DNA of 64,000 nucleotides from Apium graveolens (Eukaryota > Streptophyta > Magnoliopsida > Apiales > Apiaceae): assembly GCF_009905375.1 (NCBI RefSeq), contig NC_133653.1, positions 88,401,004 through 88,465,003 of the forward strand, written 5' to 3'. Below are positions 60,481 through 64,000 of the stretch, piece by piece. The notes below the pieces were generated by a model. The model was not told the origin of the DNA and ran no database searches. It saw nothing but the letters and a program-made list of their open reading frames with translations. The translations under genes were made by a program, and so were the position numbers. Every line of letters starts with the position of its first letter. The first letter of the stretch is position 1.

Positions 60481-61330
60481 ATGACTTCTCCAGTTTCTAC
60501 CAAGGCTTTCTTTCATGATGGTGCTATGTTCGTACCAAACAATTATGCAGCAATTCTGGACAAGACTGGTGTCCATCCTGATTATCACATCTTTCAGGAT
60601 TTGCTAACTGCAAGTGAGATAGGATATGCTCTTACAAACCCTATTGTTGTTTCTGGGGAGAATGTTCTTGTTTTATGGAGAACTGGTATATATGATGATG
60701 GTGGTGAAAATTGTACTCGAGTTATCATTTTTGAGCACAATGGAGAAACCAAGGTTGTCACACCTCAAACAGTCAGGGAAGCTCTTCATTTACCTACTCA
60801 TCCATCTTACATTACCTTCATTGGGGATGCTGAAATGAGGAGATCCTTCACAGAGTTTGGATATGACAAAGAACTGAAGAATATGGTGCAACTGAAGAGA
60901 CTTGGTCTTTGAAAAGAATGGAATTTCTACTTCAATTGCATCACTAGGGCCTTCAACAACAAGTGCACAAACTTCTATGCACTCCCCATAATGTCACATC
61001 AGATTGGGTACTCTCTGATTCATAACTGTAATTATGACTTTGGTAGAGTAGTTTTATATTTTATAGGAGATAGACTAAAAGCTGATGTCAATATAGTGTA
61101 CTATGCTAGATTCTGTCATCTTATATTTAATCATTGTTTTCCTGATATCCCAATCCATACTAACCAAATTATATCAGTATTTAATCTCACAAAAGGGCTT
61201 TCTCTGATTTAATTTCCAAAGATAAAGAGAGGGCTGCTCTTGTACCTCTAAGGATTCCAATCCCTTCCAGGGACTTGCTAATTACAAGGATTCCTGAGAC
61301 TTATGCACAACAAAATGTGCAAAGAGCTAA
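60481..61330 (+). pseudogene. Gag-like ORF of unknown family, one stop and one frameshift, cut by an LTR
   Basis: ATG 60481 opens a frame that runs to TAA at 61210 with one TGA at 60910; the coding pattern continues unchanged across it (KEWNFYFNCI after the stop). Near 61195 the frame appears to shift and continues (LISKDKERAALVP) to 61330, where LTR-like TGTAATAACCCC begins. Features: FFHDGAMFVPNNYAAILDK near the start, LVLWRTGIYDDGGE at about residues 72-85, a TPQTVREALHLP segment, and YYARFCHLIFNHCFP late in the frame. There are no zinc knuckles or enzyme motifs. The layout reminds me of N-terminal ORFs linked to copia polyproteins in some eudicots, but I do not firmly recognise it; a decayed host gene is possible. 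Confidence 0.5.
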
Positions 61331-64000
61331 TGTAATAACCCCAATTTTTGGGAAATTTTTGAAACCCTTATGAATAGTGTTTTTGCTGAATGAGAAAACT
61401 TTTCATGCCACACTATGTAGGGGTTCTGATATGGATATTCTGAGATTTTATTAGTACTTTATATGGGATATAAGTGTATGTAAAGATCATCAGAATCCAA
61501 ATCCGAACACTTTGATTTTTCCCGGAAATCCAATAGATACGGAAAGAATTGAGTATAAGGTAACAGGATAAAAGGATTTAAATTAAAGGATTATAGGAGA
61601 GGATCATAAAAGGAATATAATATATTGAGAAAGGTTAAGGGAACCTAAGTAATAAGATCCCGGGTATGATCCTTCAAACGATAAACGAAAACGAAAGTTA
61701 AGCGAACCGTATAACAGATCAGCGGTCATTAGGCAAACAATTAGGAAGTTAATCAAAGGGATTAGAGAGGATGATGTCACCCAACCAATGAGAAGAGGAC
61801 AAGGAGGGGAGGATGACATCATGAGGATGACACAAGCATGACATGGGAAGGAAGGAGGTATGGTTGAATGAGAACCACACAAAATCAAGGTTAATTAAGT
61901 AATTAACCTAAAACAACACAAAAATCAACCAACCAAAAGCAAAACAAGGCAAAACACAAAAATCTCTCTTTCTTCTTCATCTTGCTCTCGGCTTTTTGAA
62001 GAAATGCAAGGATGAGAATTTCAAAACCCTAGCTACACACCTTTAAAAATCAAGAGGTTTGTTTCTTTAGCTTCCATAATTTATAACTAAGATGAGCCAT
62101 AAGTTTAAGCTCAAGATTCCATGCTTAACATAGCTAATTAATTCATCAAAGTTCTTGGTGAATAGTGTTTTCAAGAAACTAACTTTGTGTTTTCTTAGGT
62201 TTCTTCAAGATCCAAGCTTAGTAGAGATAGTTAGTGGTTATTTAAGGCTTCCTAAGTGATTCTCCACTCTCCAAGGAAGGTATAACTTCTCAAACCCTTA
62301 GTATTAAGTTTTGTTGGTTTGGATTTCATAATGTTAGATGATGGGTTAGTGTAATGAGTGTGTACTCATGATAGAGCTTTGTTTAGTAAGTGGTTTTGTT
62401 GATTTTGGAGTTAGGAGTGATGCTTGTTAGATTTGAAGTTCTTGGTCACATTTTTTGACTTGGTTTAGATGAATAAATTGGTAATATTGAGTTGATTTGG
62501 GGCTGTTGTAATGTAGTTTAGATGGAGGTTTGATTGGGTTATGAATTGGAGTTGAAATTGTGGTTGTTTGAATTGGTTTAAATTTGGGAAATCGCGTAAA
62601 CATAGCCGTCGTAACGTCCGATTTTCTTTAGACTGTTTTTGTGCATAACATTAGGACCCGAGAAGCCCCTGCTAGATTATGACCATTGCCATGTCTAGAT
62701 AGCTCGTGTTACGAGCTTCGTTTTGATATGTAGTTCGTTCGATTCCGATACACGGTTTAGGAGAAACGACCGTTTCAAGTAATGGCGTTTCGCGAACGAA
62801 ACTTTTCCCCTCGCCTTACTTTGAAACCTTGGTTAAGGACCTTAAATGACTAATTGGGGTAAGAAACATTTATGGTAAGTGTGTTAGGCAGTTGGTAAGA
62901 CACTCGCGAAGGAATCGCCTTAAAACTCGTAATGGTTAATTTATTAAAAATGGTGGAGCCGAGGGTACTCGAGTGACTTAAGAAAATCAGTAAGCGCAAA
63001 ACAAGCGTTAGAGTCTAAGTTGGTTAAATTATAGATTTACAAGTGACTTTGGTTTAATTCCAACTTACTTGTTGTTTATAGGTTACCAGACTCGTCCCGA
63101 GCCATTCGTAACCCCCAGTCGCTCAGGCAAGTTTTCTACCCGTTATACTATTGTTGTGATGTAAATATATGTATATGCATTATCTTGTGATAGTGCATGA
63201 TTGTTATTAGCAAATTTTGCGATATATTGGAGCATGCTGATATGGTATATATGCATATCTGTTTCGTAATCTGGTTATCTATCTGTTGATTCCAATGCTT
63301 ATAATTGCATAATACCTATGCTAGAAATAAGCAAGTAGTTGCGTATACCCTTAGTATAGGGGATAAAAGGTGAACATATTTCTAAACCGGGAGTCGATGT
63401 TCCCGAGTATATTATATATATATATTTATATATATATGGATATAGTTTTTAAAACTATTGATCGAATAAGGTTTATTCGATACCTTTATTTTACTTAATT
63501 GAATATTAATTTGAGTATTCATTCGAGGGCTTATGACTCAGTTTAGTTTATTATTTGAATATTATTTGAATATTCATTTGAGGGCTTATGACTCAGTTTA
63601 TATTATTATTGAATATTACTTGGATATTCATTTGAGGATGTATGATTCCTTTATTTTATGAATATTATTTATAGTATTCATTCGAGGTATTATGACTCCG
63701 CTTATTACATAATAATATTCTTTATTTTATTAAAGAATAAGGTGTCAATAATCAAACTTATTTTTGATTATTCAAATAAAGATATTACTTTCGTATAAGT
63801 ATATCTTTGATTATTTGCTATTCATTCAAGTATAAGTTTTCCAACTTCTACCTCAATTATTCTTATGGAAATATTATTTAAATAATAATATTCAGATATT
63901 TCTTTCATATCGGGACTGATTTATTTTAATAAATCAGTATTACTCCAAATATTCTTAAAAATGTTTTCGAGTCTTCAAAATAATTTTTAAAAGTTAGAGC
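61331..64000 (+). repeat. Probable start of another gypsy LTR, running off the window
   Basis: TGTAATAACCCCAATTTTTG begins abruptly inside an ORF and has the usual start of plant gypsy LTRs. A CT-rich tract (about 61960-61990), AT-rich sequence and the absence of ORFs fit an LTR. The other end, and any duplication, lie outside the window. Confidence 0.5.
63516..63715. repeat. Tandem repeat of about 50-55 bases, four copies
   Basis: Core TATTCATTYGAGG followed by a TATGACTC-like element starts at 63516, 63571, 63625 and 63675. Copies are imperfect; AT-rich linkers contain GAATATTA. Confidence 0.75.

Overview
This is a plant nuclear window made almost entirely of nested LTR retrotransposons. 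The sequence is AT-rich. Every primer-binding site matches plant initiator tRNA-Met (TGGTATCAGAGC). The pol domains are those of plant Ty3/gypsy chromoviruses (Tekay/Del-like) and one Ty1/copia element (Tork-like). I found no convincing host gene, rRNA, tRNA gene or CRISPR. A large-genome eudicot fits, but I cannot place the species.

Layout. (1) 1-19499: gypsy element 1. Its 5' LTR runs off the left edge and is split by a complete copia element (1002-9633, TSD ACTAG); then come the PBS, a pre-gag ORF relic, decayed gag-pol and a 4.07 kb 3' LTR (15431-19499). The 3' LTR carries the empty site of the copia insertion. (2) 19558-60015: one about 40 kb nest bounded by the 5-bp duplication ATACT. 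The outer shell is a minus-strand gypsy, 'family H', whose LTR pieces lie at 19563-22122 and 56055-60010, with an inverted piece of LTR start and pol end at 31363-33019. Inside it are two 'family G' gypsy elements in opposite orientations: element 2 (+, 22118-31362) and element 4 (-, 33020-56054). Element 4 is itself split by gypsy element J (+, 40987-51588, TSD CAAAC). (3) 60016-64000: a gag-like ORF of unknown family with one stop and one frameshift (60481-61330), cut by what looks like the start of another LTR at 61331 that runs off the right edge.

How the parts work together. Each element was a reverse-transcribing unit: LTR promoter, tRNA-primed minus-strand synthesis, polypurine tract, gag capsid with zinc knuckles, protease, RT/RNase H, and integrase (with a chromodomain in the gypsies). 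All polyproteins here carry stops or frameshifts, many explained by C-to-T changes. Element J has similar LTRs but a shredded coding region, so it was probably moved in trans.

Most interesting: (a) a separate proline-rich plus helical ORF between PBS and gag, shared by the gypsy elements and intact at 52029-52541; (b) an array of hairpins in the copia leader that show the same loop motif on unrelated stems; (c) splice-acceptor-like sequence just before gag in all five elements, suggesting that splicing separates genomic RNA, pre-gag ORF and gag messages; (d) an LTR-mediated inversion that would explain the mismatched flanks of element 4.
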